From positions 285,486 through 349,485 of the forward strand of contig VZRZ01008717.1 of assembly GCA_013398175.1 (NCBI GenBank): a stretch of DNA of 64,000 nt, read 5' to 3'. This document shows positions 1-10,490 of this stretch, piece by piece. Both the position numbers and the translations under genes were made by a program. The notes under the pieces were generated by a model. The model was given only the letters and a program-made list of their open reading frames with translations. It searched no databases and was not told where the DNA came from. The DNA is from Climacteris rufus. Its lineage: Eukaryota > Chordata > Aves > Passeriformes > Climacteridae. Each line of letters opens with the position of its first letter. Position 1 is the first letter of the stretch.

Positions 1-829
1 TCCTAGAGGAGCCAGCAGAAACAGGTTATCTGCGGTAGCTAGGACTCTGTCCTTTAGGAGAGTTATACAACTCATCCCGGCAGGGATCACACACACATAA
101 AGGCACTGTTGCAACCTTGAGAGCTTCCAGCTTTAGCGCTTTATTAGTGAATTTAGGAAAAACACTCAGTGAAGTTTGAAGCCAAAAAGGCTTGATACAT
201 TTTAAATGCTAAAGAAGTATCCATCTGATCTGGAATTCCTCATGGGAGGGGGAAAATGCAGAGGAAAAAGTGGAATGATAAAATTGTCTAGGACTCAGTG
301 GTTCTGAGTTGTCAGGCTGGGGCTGAGCGACTGCTGGGTAAATGTGACCTTTCCTTTGCTCCCTGTTCCTCCACCTCACTCCCACCTTCTCAGAGGTGCC
401 AGAATAATATCTAACAGCCAGCTTCTCACCTCTGCAGGCTATGAATGACACTGTAAGGAACTGAGGGAATACATCTTGAGGCTTTTTCCTTCTTTTGACT
501 TGAATCAGGAACAGCAGATCCCCAGCATTCGCAGGATGCAGTCATGGAAATCTTTGCTGTGCTTATTCCTGCTGTGTTCCCCAGTTTTATGAAATGGCCT
601 CTGGATTACAAAATGCACAGGATAGTGGGATTTCTTCCATCTCTTTCATAATATGAAAAGTTGTAATGGAAGTTCTGCCTGTCAGTGAAAACAGCCAAAT
701 TGATCAGATTTTGACTTGAAGTGGCACAGGCTGTGGACAGATGCACCTTCTTTTCCCTCTGAGTTTTAATTTCAATTAATGACAGAAAAAAAGGATGCAC
801 ATAAGTACCCAGCATATGTCCACCCTTTC
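1..829. other. Unique non-coding stretch
   Basis: I see no gene, RNA gene or recognisable transposon here. The open frames are short, lack domain-like composition, and overlap one another on one strand. Confidence 0.5.
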
Positions 830-1545
830 AACTGCTCAGTCTGGGCCCACATAATAAACTAGGAAGCTCCAGTTGGGGCATGAGATCTTTCTTGGGGAGG
901 ACCCAGGATATTTGGTGACTCAGAATATCACTATGATCCCTCTGAGCCTGAGCTAATGCCAAGGAGCAGCCAGGAGGGAAATGAAAAGGTGATAACTGCA
1001 TCCAAAGTAATCTGCTCCAAATTAGCACTGACCCCACAGGAAAGAGATCTTGGAGTCATTGCAGATAATGCTTTTATGTGTCATCTCAGTGGTCAGCACA
1101 AGCAAAAAATGTGAATAAAATCCTAGAATTTACTAGGAAATAGAAAACAGAGCTTCTCTTTAAAAGTGTATGTATGTAAATCCCTAGAGAACCTAAATCT
1201 GGGGCACTGTACATTCTTCCATTCATGCCATCTAAAAAACCATGTGGTAGAGTTGGAAAAGGTAGAAATAAGGATGATCAGAGATGTGGAGTAGTTTTAA
1301 TATGAGGAATAGCTAAGTCATAATTTTCACTGCAGCTGAGAGTCATTCTGTGTACCAGCAGCCATCTACAATGTGACGACGAGTACGAAAAGGGTGAGTA
1401 AGGAAAGGTTATTCATTATGTCTCATACCATCCATGGCAACCCAAGGACACTAATGAAAAGATCAGATAGCGAGTTCAAAACAAACATCAAGAACTTCCT
1501 CTACACACCTCCTGGAACTTGTCATGGGAGTTATGAATATAATGT
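830..1545 (+). mobile_element. Ancient CR1/L2-clade LINE fossil (RT C-terminus to 3' region)
   Basis: This is a heavily decayed copy of an old amniote CR1-type LINE. Several blocks follow the order of the consensus I remember. One near 1042 encodes a decayed 'ERDLGVIAD' stretch, the 'KDLGVIVD' block found downstream of the RT catalytic site. It is followed by the 'ILGIIRK'-like block near 1120, the block with 'RMIRDVE' character near 1270, and the 'SEFKTN' block near 1475. Stops and frameshifts break the frame throughout, so no product is possible. It is much more diverged than the bird-specific CR1 copies elsewhere in the window and predates them. The left boundary is uncertain. The ERVL provirus begins about 65 bases downstream. 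Confidence 0.6.
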
Positions 1546-1610
1546 TTTTCAGAAAGGGTTTAGAAAAATCAGTAGAGGGAACTCTCAGGGATAGCAACTA
1601 AAGACCTAAC

Positions 1611-2182
1611 TGTGCTGGTCTTGGCTGGGATACAGTTAATTTTCTTCACAGTAGCAAGTATGGGCTTATGGTTTGGATCTGTGATGTGAACAGTGTTGAT
1701 AATATAGAGATATTAAAGATACTGCTGAGCAATACTTGCACAACCTTTTCTGCTCCTCACCCCACCCCACCAGCAAGTGGGCTGGGGGTGCAAAAGGAAC
1801 TGGGAGGGGACACTGCTGGGACAGCTGACCCTGAGTGACCCAAGGAGATTCCAGACCATGTGACATCATGGTCAGCATATAAAGGGGGGGGAAGAAGGAA
1901 GGGGGGCACATTGAGAGTGATAGCATTTGTCTTTCCAAGTCACTGTTATGTGTGATGGAGGCCAGCTTTCCTGGGAATAGCTGAACACCTGCCTGCCCAT
2001 GGGAAATAGGGAATTAATTGCTTGGTTTCCTTTCCTTGAATGTGTGGGTTTTGCTTTACTCATTAAGCTTTTCCACAACCCTCTATCTTTCTCACTTTTA
2101 CCCTTCTGATCCCTTCTCCCACCAGGGCAGAGTGAGCGAGCAGCTGGGTGGAGCTGTTGCCAGCTGGGGTTAAACCATGACA
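1611..2182 (+). repeat. 5' LTR of ERVL-like provirus
   Basis: This is a near full-length 572-bp LTR of a common avian ERVL family. It opens with TGTGCTGGTCTTGGCTGGGA, where the family usually has TGTGATGGTTTTGGCTGGGA, and closes with GGGTTAAACCATGACA. A TATA box lies at 1878-1883. The polyadenylation signal near 2061 is degraded (CATTAAGC where the family has ATTAAA). The downstream T-rich 'CTCACTTTTACCCTTC' block and the 'GAGTGAGCGAGC' block of the U5 are both present. It retains the U3 promoter region that its partner LTR has lost. Confidence 0.85.
1861..1883 (+). promoter_or_regulatory. LTR core promoter: CRE-like site and TATA box
   Basis: TGACATCA (1861-1868), a one-mismatch CRE-like site, is followed by TATAAA (1878-1883). 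Their order and spacing match the U3 promoter of this avian ERVL LTR family. A poly-purine run follows directly. Whether it is active cannot be judged from the sequence. Confidence 0.6.
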
Positions 2183-2190
2183 GTCCTTTC

Positions 2191-2209
2191 TGGCACCCAA
2201 GGTGGGACT
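2191..2209 (+). other. Primer-binding-site-like sequence
   Basis: TGGCACCCAAGGTGGGACT lies 8 bases after the 5' LTR. It resembles the TGGCGCCCAACGTGGGG-type site of related avian ERVL copies, with changes that include a loss of CpG. The position directly after the LTR supports reading 2183 onward as internal proviral DNA. Confidence 0.6.
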
Positions 2210-2599
2210 AGAAGGTTCAAGACAGAAATAGCTTTGAGTGGAATGTGCTGGACTGAATTTATAGCTGTTATTGCTGTTCAGCTGCTAATTGGCAGCTCCT
2301 GTATTTGCCATGACTTGCCTGACTCTCTCTTCGAGCCCAGTGCTTGTTAGTGGATGCTCTTTTCTTCCACTGCTCACTGTGGTGCTGCTCTGCTCCTTAT
2401 CTGCCTGTGCTGTGCCTGGGAATGCTCTGATAATAGCAGCAGGGATGTGCCTGCCCTGGCAGATGGCCGGGAAATCACTGCCATTCCTGTGCTACTGTGC
2501 TGGACAGGCTGGAACTCCAGGGTGAATTGAAGTCAAAGAAACTGTGACGTGTGGGTGAGTCCACAAGAGAACAGGACATCCTGAAATGTCTGTGGCTGT

Positions 2600-2995
2600 G
2601 ATTATGCCACACCAGAGCAGGTTCATCCTGAAGAGTCTGAGACAGGGGCTATGTCTGTGCCACACCTGCAAAAGGATTATGGCAAATAAATAAGTCCAAG
2701 ATGGAGAAGGCACATCTGGAAGCATCTGGCTGTGCATGGGTTCATGCTGGACCACCTCAAAGCCTGTGGCCATGGATAAGCCCATGATGGAGCAGGTACA
2801 TCCCTGGATGGACCTCAGCCTGTGTTGGAACAGGTTTCCTTCTGAAGAGACTGTGACTCTGGATAAGGCCACACTGGAACATGTACCCCTCAAAGCAACA
2901 GTGGCTGTGGATAAATCTATACCCCTGGACAGATTATGGCTCAGAGATAAAGTTCCAGCTGGAGCAGGTACATTCCCAAGGGACTGCAGTCTGTA
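2600..2995 (+). repeat. Degenerate tandem repeat in the provirus interior
   Basis: A motif of the form TGGAGCAGGTACATCC followed by a GAAG..ACTGTGGCTGTGGATAAG stretch recurs with variation near 2612, 2701, 2788, 2826, 2875 and 2958. Spacing is irregular, roughly 40-90 bases. Comparable repeats occur, as I recall, in the 5' non-coding part of related avian ERVL copies. Here they occupy the place where coding genes would be expected. An 86-codon open frame over 2736-2996 is a by-product of the repeat and has no recognisable domain. Confidence 0.6.
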
Positions 2996-3493
2996 GACAA
3001 ATCCAAGACAATCCAATCCAAAATTATATTTCCATATAATGGAAATACCTTTAAATTGTTGTAACCCATGATTTGGGCTGAGTATTTTTAGGAACTACTC
3101 TGGCAGAAACCACCCAAATCAGTGGAGGACATGTTTTATAAGCAGCAAGTGCAGCAGTGACCTGACCTGAGCTGGGTTTGGTGCCCAAAAACTCCAGACC
3201 CACAGCACCTCTCCTGAGAGACTGAGACCTCTGACTGACCTCTCCTGAGCCCTGAGAGACTATCATCACAGTTGGAGCCCAAAGACATGGACAAAATGAA
3301 CTCAATAGACATTTATGGATATTTGTGGACATTTTGTGGGCATTTTATGAACAATTTACAGGACTGATCCATAAACCAGAGGAGTGATACCTGTATATGA
3401 TATCAAAGGATGGGAAAGAGGGGTGGGTACCAATGTATTGGATAATGTTGGATCTGAGCATGTTGTAAGTGGTATGGAATAATGGGTGGAGAA

Positions 3494-3808
3494 GCTGATG
3501 CTTTTGGCTGTTAATTTAGAGTTAATTTTCTTCACAGTAGCTGATGTGGGGCTGTGGTTTGGATTTGTGCAGAACCCTGCTCTCCTGGAGATGGTTGAAG
3601 ACCTGCTGCCCATGGGAAGTGAAGAATGCATTTCTTCTTTTGCTTTGCTTGCATGTTTACGGCTTTTGCTTTAACTATTAAACTGTCTTTATCCCAACCC
3701 ACAAGTTTTCTCACTTTTCCCTTTCCAATTCTCTGCCCCTTCCCACTGGAGAGGAGTAAATGAGCAGCTCTGTGGGGTTCAGTTGTTGGCTGGGGATAAA
3801 CAATATCA
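3494..3808 (+). repeat. 3' LTR of ERVL-like provirus, internally deleted
   Basis: The start (TGATGCTTTTGGCTG), the ATTAAACTGTCTTTATCCC polyadenylation block near 3677 and the end (GGCTGGGGATAAACAATATCA) all belong to the same LTR family as 1611-2182. A block corresponding to roughly 1690-1958 of the 5' LTR is missing, so TATA and CRE-like sites are absent. A purine-rich tract (GGAATAATGGGTGGAGAAG, about 3475-3493) sits just upstream in the polypurine-tract position. Repeated TTGG runs make the exact left end uncertain by a few bases. Confidence 0.8.
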
Positions 3809-4489
3809 CTAATTGAGAATAATCTGGCAAAACCACTGAGCAAAGATGAAATTCCCTTTATACCCTCTTTCTTACTTTCCCCTAACATCCCTTTATCACT
3901 AGATCTGTGACTGGGGAAGGAAGATTCAGGTTTTGACCATGATGGCAAATTTATAGCAAGGAAATAAATGTTCCTACACTCACCCTATAGCCTGGTTCCC
4001 TTCCAGCCTGGCCTTAGTCAAGAAGTTTAACTTCACAGATTTCCTAATTAATTTCAGGGCTGGGAAAAACTGATCAGACATCAGTTCTCAGGAAAAAAAA
4101 AAAAAAAAAAAGAAATAAACCCACATCTGGAAGCTGTAATGAATCACAGCCTGCCCCCAAATCAACACATTGTGCTGTCATGAAAAAGATGAACAGTGTT
4201 CAAGGTGTGTAACCTGCCAGAGATGCTCTGCTCACCCCTGGGAACACCTCAGTCAGAGGAGTTTACATAAAGTGGGACACTCCATTTCCAGAAAGATTTG
4301 TCCTACTTCAGGAGAATCTAGTGAGAACCAAAAGAGTGGCCAACAGGGAAAAATTACCTGTGGGGAAATATTAAAATCATTATCTCCTTCAGAGGACTGA
4401 GTAGAGTATGGTAGCGCTGTTCAAATCTGTGAAGGGTTCTTTTATCATGGGAAAAGTAATCCATAGGAAAATTTTAAGCTGCTGTGGGA
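3809..4489. other. Unique stretch with a poly-A run
   Basis: No gene is seen. A run of 19 A lies at 4093-4111 without an identifiable retroposed body upstream. The open frame at 4170-4400 has no domain character. Confidence 0.45.
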
Positions 4490-4899
4490 AAGAGGGTTGT
4501 TAGGTTGTTCAAGCAGTTGAGTGAGCTGGGAGAGCTCAGCCTGGAGAAAATGAGACTGAGGGGGGACCTTCTGGCTCTCCACAACTCCCTGACAGGAGGG
4601 TGCAGCCAGGTTGGGGTCAGGCGCTGCTCCCAGGAAACAAGGACAGGACAAGAGGAAACAGCCGCAGATAGGGCCAAGGGAGGTTCAGGCTGGACATCAG
4701 GAAGAATTTCTTCATGGGAAGGGTTGTTAAGCACTGGAACAGGCTGCCCAGAGAGGGGGTGGAGTCCCCATCCCTGGAGGTGTTCGAGAAACAACTGGAC
4801 GTGGCACTCAGTGCACTGGGCTGGGTGACAGGGTGGGGATAGGTCAAAAGTTGGACTCAGAGATCTTTTCCAACCTAAATAATTTTGTGATTCTGTGGT
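4490..4899 (+). mobile_element. CR1 LINE, 5'-truncated
   Basis: Contains the CR1 3' region in order: the CTGGGAGAGCTCAGCCTGG block, GGACATCAGGAAGAATTTCT, CACTGGAACAGGCTGCCCAG, CCCATCCCTGGAGGTGTTC, and the tail TTTTGTGATTCTGTGG. It belongs to a subfamily with AGGTTCAGGCTGGACATCAGG and TTGGACTCAGAGATCTTTTCC, shared with the copies at 50820 and 55166. The open frames on both strands across it are fossil noise. Confidence 0.9.
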
Positions 4900-6549
4900 A
4901 TTGGGGGAGATTTTCCAATGATCAGGACTGCAAAATACTGAAACTGATTGCCTGCAACATCTCCATCATGGGAAGCCTTGAGAAAAAAACAGTTAAAACA
5001 AAGATCCATCAACAGTGACCTAGAAATACTGTGTCTTGCTTTGGGACAGGAAAATAAACTATGCAACCTCTCGAGTTCTCTCCCAGACCTATGAATTTGT
5101 AATGCTGTCACAAACCTCTCCCGTAGGCTTGATAATTTGTGTGAAAACACTTTGGGTGTCTTGAATTAATTACAGAGCCTTTTACTATGTTGTGGATTGG
5201 GACTGGCAATGTAATTCCAGCAAGGTCCATGAAACACAGCTATTTTAGCTTTCTATTCCTATAGAGACATCTTCATTTCTCTTCCCTGCAGTAGGGTTCC
5301 AGAAGAATTCAGGTTTTGCTGGGTTCTTAGGGTATAAATTGGAGGAGCAACACAAACAATTCAATCCTTATTTCTTTAATCACAGCCAGCAGGAGCACAG
5401 GGTGCAGTTTCCTTGTCCTGGCTTCTGTTTTTTCAGAACGGCTGAGCTGACCTTGGGTGGGCAAAGATTTCATTGTCACCCATGAGGAGCTGTTGTGGGG
5501 GAGTAGAGAGGACATGTTTCTGCCACAGAGGTGGTGGAAGAGGTTGCTTAGAGCAGCACAGCGAGGGAAACAACACAAAAGGAAGTGTGGGTTTATCAAT
5601 TGAAGAGCAGGACTGGGCTCTTCCAAGCTCTCCACAGGGGAAATCCAGCCCTCGTGTCACCAGCAAAGCTGAGGGGCAAAATCTGCTCTTACTTCACTCT
5701 GTACCATTGAAAATGCCTCTCGATCCCCCTTTGCTGTGGGTGACCTGGTGGCACAAACGTTGGTGGTGCAGGGCTGGGCTGAGCTGCCCTCTGTCACACA
5801 CTGGTCACTGCTGCAAACCCCAGATGCCACCACCAAGTGACACCTGGGGCAGCTTTTGGCCCACGCTGGGGCCCATCCAGCTCACAGCTGCTGGAGGAAG
5901 GAGGCACGAGCAAGACCTTCACATCTCTGTCTTACCAGGGGAATGAACATCTCCCAGATGTCTGCCCTGGCTGCACAAGGTGTAAATGTCAGCCCAGTTT
6001 GTGACTGAAATCAGCAAGGAATGGCTTAGAGATGGCTGGGATTGGCCAGGAAATCTGTGTGCTTTCTGTAGCTAATACTGCTGGGGCAATGCCTTGTACA
6101 CAAAAACTAAGTGAAAAGAATGTCTTCTTGTTTATTTATCAGATTATCTCTTAGTGCAGTTGGCAAATATTTACTACAGCTTGTAAGGAGCAGTCAGTAA
6201 AAGTTCCTACAGTCTCTGGAAATTCTCCCTTTCTCAGACAAAAACATCTGTTTGGAGAAAGGTTTTCTCCTGCTTCTGCTTACATAGTTTTTGGTGTGGT
6301 TGTCTGGGGTGTTCTCTGTGCATTTTTTTGCCAGATGAGCAGATTGTTTACTCTACTCACTGCCTTCAGATTTTGTTTTTAGGCAGGGCTGCTGCAGTGC
6401 CCTTTCCATGTGTGTCTCCACTAACTCTTCTGTCTTGCATTGGCTTTCTGGCATGAATTAAAGTCAACAGGGAATATATGGGGAAACAGTTTCCTGGGGA
6501 GACCTGCCAGAAGGAAGTTTAGGATTCACCTGGGCTCTGAATATCACCA
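4900..6549. other. Unique non-coding stretch
   Basis: This includes a GC-richer patch at about 5430-5950 with a 157-codon open frame (5473-5946). The frame has no recognisable domain, no splice context I can support, and competing open frames on the other strand. I do not call a gene. Confidence 0.45.
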
Positions 6550-6966
6550 AAAGACTGGAGCATCGTTCTGGTGAGGACAGGCTGAGAGAGTTGGGCCTGT
6601 TCAGCCTTAAGAAAAGACAACTGAGAGGGGAACTTATCAATGCCTAAAGTATCTACAGGGAGGGCTCAGAGCAGGGACCAGGCTCTGTGCCATGGAGCCC
6701 AACAACAGAACAAGAGGCAACAGGCAGGAACGGATGCCCAGGAAGTTCCACCTGAACATGAGGGAGAACTTCTTCCCTGTGCAGTGACTGAGCACTGAAC
6801 AGATTGCCCAGAGAGGGTGTGGAGGCTCTCTCACTGGAGATATTCCAGAACTGCCTGGACACAGTCCTGTGCCAGCTGCTCTGGGATGACCCTGCTTGAG
6901 CAGAGAGGTTGGACCAGATGACCCCACTGTGGTCCCTTCCAGCCTTAACCATTCTGTGATCCTGTG
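6550..6966 (+). mobile_element. CR1 LINE, second subfamily
   Basis: A different CR1 subfamily, marked by GTGCAGTGACTGAGCACTGAAC, CTGGACACAGTCCTGTGCCA, CTGGGATGACCCTGCTTGAG and GGACCAGATGACCCCACTGT. It ends in ACCATTCTGTGATCCTGTG. The copies at 11930 and 16283 share these blocks. It is truncated at the 5' end, where it begins in the conserved TGGAGCATC...GAGGACAGGCTGAGAGAGTT region. Confidence 0.9.
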
Positions 6967-8101
6967 CCTCTGTGAAAACCCATTCTTGAGCTGCTTGGCT
7001 TTGTACTCCATTTGAGAGATGGAATAAATTCCTGCAGCAGTTCCTCTATGTCCTTCTCCATCGCTTTCCTCCAGACTGTGTGAAAACACTCCAAAAACTG
7101 AACAAGGACCACCCAGATGCTCTGTGTGGAATGTGTAGTGCTGTGACATCAGATACATCCCAAGGCCTCTCGGTGCTGCAGCACCAGGCACAGCAACTTG
7201 TGTTTCCATTGCACAGGAGTGGGGAAGGAGATCATTTAGGCACAGCTGTTGTTGGCTCTTGGTCCCTGACAGCCTGGGATGGGTTCTCATCCAAAATGTA
7301 CCCCATACTGTATTTTAATTAAACTGAACAAACAAATCAATCACGAAGCCATCCAGCAGAGCTAACTTTGCTTTGTGGCTGAGCTGGACTCTGCACCACT
7401 ACGAGTAGGGAAACTGGATATTGGCACAGCTCCTGCTGTCTAAATACTCCCAGCCAAGAACTAGGATATACTTTCTTGCAAAAAATGTTGCTGGGGAAAA
7501 AAAAAAAAACAAAACAACACAACGATCCACAAAGAAAATGGCTTCAGGACTGTTCCACTCTTACCCGTATTTATTCAAGCTGTCTTCCTCTCTCCGCAAA
7601 TTTGGCAAACAGAGCCTGGCATCCCAGCTCAGGGGACACCTGTTAAATAAATAGGCTCAGTCTCTAACTGCTGCATTCATGGCAGAGTTTCCTGGTTCCC
7701 TTAGGCAGCTAATTTTTGTTGATTATCATACAGTACAGAGGGATTGTTTGTGCCTCTGCATCCCATCCAGGCTCTGCCGCTTGTGACAGGCATGGCCGCG
7801 TGACTCAGGCCCGCTGCCTGCGTGGAATAAAGAAGGATTTGATTCTGTGATTCCATGATTTTTTAATGTGGATCACGGTGGGGTTCTTGTGGAGGTGAAC
7901 GGAGCCCCTGTTGATTTGCTCAGTTTTCCTGTACCAATGCCTTTTCCAAGAAACCTGAGAGCCGGAGTGAGGCTTAACTGAGAGCAGAAGTTGTTGTTGC
8001 CTGAGGCAGAGAGATAAATAAGCTTCCTAGGAGGCAAAAAAAAATGGGCTGGGAGGCCCTCAGAGGAGAGCTGAGCAAAGCAGGCATGGAGGGTAATGAT
8101 T
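6967..8101. other. Unique non-coding stretch
   Basis: Holds an A-run at about 7497-7511 and a possible 20-base CR1 tail remnant near 7838-7858. No gene or RNA gene is recognisable. Confidence 0.45.
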
Positions 8102-8300
8102 CTAGTGGTGAGGGCTTCAGGATACACAGAGGAATTTGGAGTTGTGGATTTCCCCTCCCTGGCAGTGTTCAGGACCAGGTTGGATAAGACCCTGAACAAC
8201 CTGATCTAGTGGAAGATATCCCTGCCCATGGCAGGGGGATGGAATGAGGTGATCTTTAAGGTCCCTTCCAACCAGACCATTTATTGATTCTATCATTCTA
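8102..8300 (+). mobile_element. CR1 LINE 3' end
   Basis: Carries TTCAGGACCAGGTTGGATAA, CTAGTGGAAGATATCCCTGC and TTTAAGGTCCCTTCCAAC, and the terminal GATTCTATCATTCTA. About 200 bases remain, and the part before position 8140 is diverged. Confidence 0.88.
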
Positions 8301-9236
8301 GGACTTGAACTGTCCCAGGAAATGCCTGCACACAGAAGCAGACCTTCATACAACACGCAGGCAACAGGGAGAAGGCGTGGAGCCATGTCACATGGTGCTC
8401 TACATCATCTTGGGTCTGTTTGTCCTGGGATGGGCCTCAAAACTTCCCTGTACTGCTCTCCATGTTGTAGGCAAGACATTGTGGAGACAACACCCTTTGT
8501 TAAACAAATACACTGAAAATGGTGGGAAGTCATGTTCACATACACACTTTTTGTCAGCCTGGACTGCTCTGCCCCCCTGAGAAGGCTGTGATCTAGGAAG
8601 GGGCAGATTTGCTGCAGATGTTGTTGAATTAAGGGTGGGATTTCTGCCAAGGATTTAACTGAGAGGAGCAGCCCATCTATTTCTGTGTGTTTTGGACTCC
8701 TGGATGAAGTCAGAGTCTTGAGGGATTCTCCATACTGGCTAGAAAGATTCACAGTTTATTTTTGCGCACAGAATAAACTGAGTCTATCTATAGATTTGGC
8801 TCAAAACTGGAACTCCCTGGGAATTCCACTGAAAAATCCCCTCTGTTTTCTTTTTAAAGATAATTATTCTGAGATAGAATGAAACTCTAATCTCCTGTGG
8901 AATGGGAACTCTTACACTCAGTTTAGATGAAGTTGTGAAGGATTCCCTTTAAATCTTTTCCAAGCATGTCTGAAGCTCTCTGAGGAGCCTGAAACCCAAT
9001 CTGCCAGCTCTGGAAAAGGTGGGAACCCAAGCAGTCCTGAAAATCCTGAATAAAAGCCAAATACAATGCTGCAGAAAATTGGGGCAAAATTGATTATTTT
9101 TTTTCCCAGAGTAAAATAGTTGCTATTCCATAAACACAATTTTCTCAGATAAAAAAAACTTGTGAAAATATCAGTTTTATATTTATATTCTAAACCAGTG
9201 CATATTAAAGGCAAATGATGCTGCTATTTTATGTTT
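8301..9236. other. Unique non-coding stretch
   Basis: No feature is supported. The open frames at 8305-8752 on both strands overlap one another and show no domain. Confidence 0.4.
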
Positions 9237-9399
9237 AGAATCGTAGAAAGGTGTGGGTTGGAAGCCACCTTTAAGATCATCTTGTTCCAACCCCCTGCCA
9301 TGGGCAGGGACATCTTCCACTAGACCAGGTTTCTCCAAGCCCCGTCCAACTTGGCCCTGGGCACTTCCAGGGATGGGGAGTCCACAACCCCTCTGGGTA
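9237..9399 (-). mobile_element. CR1 LINE 3' end
   Basis: Antisense CR1. AGAATCGTAGAAAGG marks its 3' terminus on the left, followed by TGGGTTGGAAGCCACCTTTA and TGCCATGGGCAGGGACATCT. The copy breaks off at CCTCTGGGTA. It is followed by unrelated sequence. Confidence 0.9.
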
Positions 9400-10416
9400 A
9401 AGATATATATGAAAGATTGTTCAATCCCACTCATGAGGGAGTCCAGCTTTCCAAAAGAATCTGTTAAAAAATCTTAGCCCTGACATCCACGATTGCACCA
9501 AAAACACAGAGAAAGCAGAAGAAAACTCAGTTTGTGTGTCCATGCACATGTTGAATGAGAGACTCTCATCTGACTCCTTCCATGGCTCTACCAAACCATC
9601 CCTAAAACAGATGCACACCTCTGGCAGTAGCCCTTGCATAACATGCTTAAAAGAACAATTTCTTTATTTTATTCAAAAGAGGAGTGCAGATTTGCTTGCA
9701 ACACCTCAACATGGATCACCCAATTTGTCTTCTCTTTCAATCTCCTTGATCCTTCCAGCTTTTCAGGTTGTGCCTGTGAAAACCTTCTCAGTCTGAGCCT
9801 GTTCTGTTTCTCAGCCTGTTCTGCAGAGGGGAACAGCAGGAGCAGACACGGTGCTTTGGAGCTGGGTGCATTAATAACTGTCTCCACTCAGGGTTTCCCT
9901 GGCCAGACATCCAAGACTGCATTTCTTATTTTAGCTCGCCCCTGTTCTGCAGGGCTGTTTGCCTGACTGAATGTGTTTTGTAAGACACAGTCCCCTTCCC
10001 TGTCTGTTATTGTGACTGTTTGTTAAAACCTGACCGTGCAATGAGACAAATCTAAACACATTGTACTGGGATAAACCCAGCTTACCTGGTTATTCCCCAG
10101 CTTCACCCTCATCTGTGAGGAGCAGGAGAAATACCCTATCTTTCTTGTGTTCATGACTTATCAAAAAAAGATAAATTCTTGGCTCTAGCTGCAAGAGAGA
10201 GTCTTAAAATGCCATTACACCCTGGGTCTTTGCTTTGCTTGAGGTCTATCAGTGGATCAGTTATGATGTATCTGAGTAGCAGCTAAAATCACTGTTATAA
10301 AAATATTTGCTGTGCAGCCTCCACAGAAACACAGATACCAGGAATTCTTTTCTCCATCCTTTCGGAGCTGCCAAATTCTCCTTCACTGTGATTTTGCCTC
10401 TTTAATCATTCATTTT
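9400..10416. other. Unique non-coding stretch
   Basis: No feature is recognised. Two overlapping plus-strand frames near 9536-9966 are short and lack domain features. Confidence 0.4.
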
Positions 10417-10490
10417 CATAGAATCATAGAACGGTTTGTGTCGGAAGGGAGGTTAAAGATCATGTAGTTCCAACACCTCTGCCACTAGAT
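10417..10490 (-). mobile_element. CR1 LINE tail remnant
   Basis: Only the last 70 or so bases of a CR1 remain: ATAGAATCATAGAACGGTTT, then AGATCATGTAGTTCCAACA. The CATGGGCAGGG block is deleted, so CTCTGCC runs straight into ACTAG. Confidence 0.85.

Larger units (their letters stand above)
1611..3808 (+). mobile_element. Degenerate ERVL-like provirus without genes
   Basis: An endogenous retrovirus copy with two same-orientation LTRs (1611-2182 and 3494-3808) flanks about 1.3 kb of internal DNA. The 5-mer before the left LTR (CTAAC, 1606-1610) and the one after the right LTR (CTAAT, 3809-3813) differ by one transition. This fits the 5-bp target duplication known for class III (ERVL) elements. 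The internal region starts with a primer-binding-site-like sequence and ends with a purine-rich stretch before the 3' LTR. In between it holds a degenerate tandem repeat and no gag, pol or env. This is a non-autonomous or internally deleted relic, strongly mutated and unable to encode anything. Two independent solo insertions would be the alternative, but the shared internal ends and the near-match duplication argue against it. Confidence 0.8.

Noticed and set aside
5473..5946. 157-codon plus-strand open frame in a GC-richer patch
   Set aside because: No domain, repeat or compositional sign of a protein, and overlapping frames are open on the other strand. It has no supportable splice context.
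6637..7290. 217-codon minus-strand open frame
   Set aside because: Over half of it is the reverse strand of the CR1 at 6550-6966.
7838..7858. Possible CR1 tail (GATTCTGTGATTCCATGATT)
   Set aside because: Only about 20 bases match, with no CR1 body upstream. It is too short to call.
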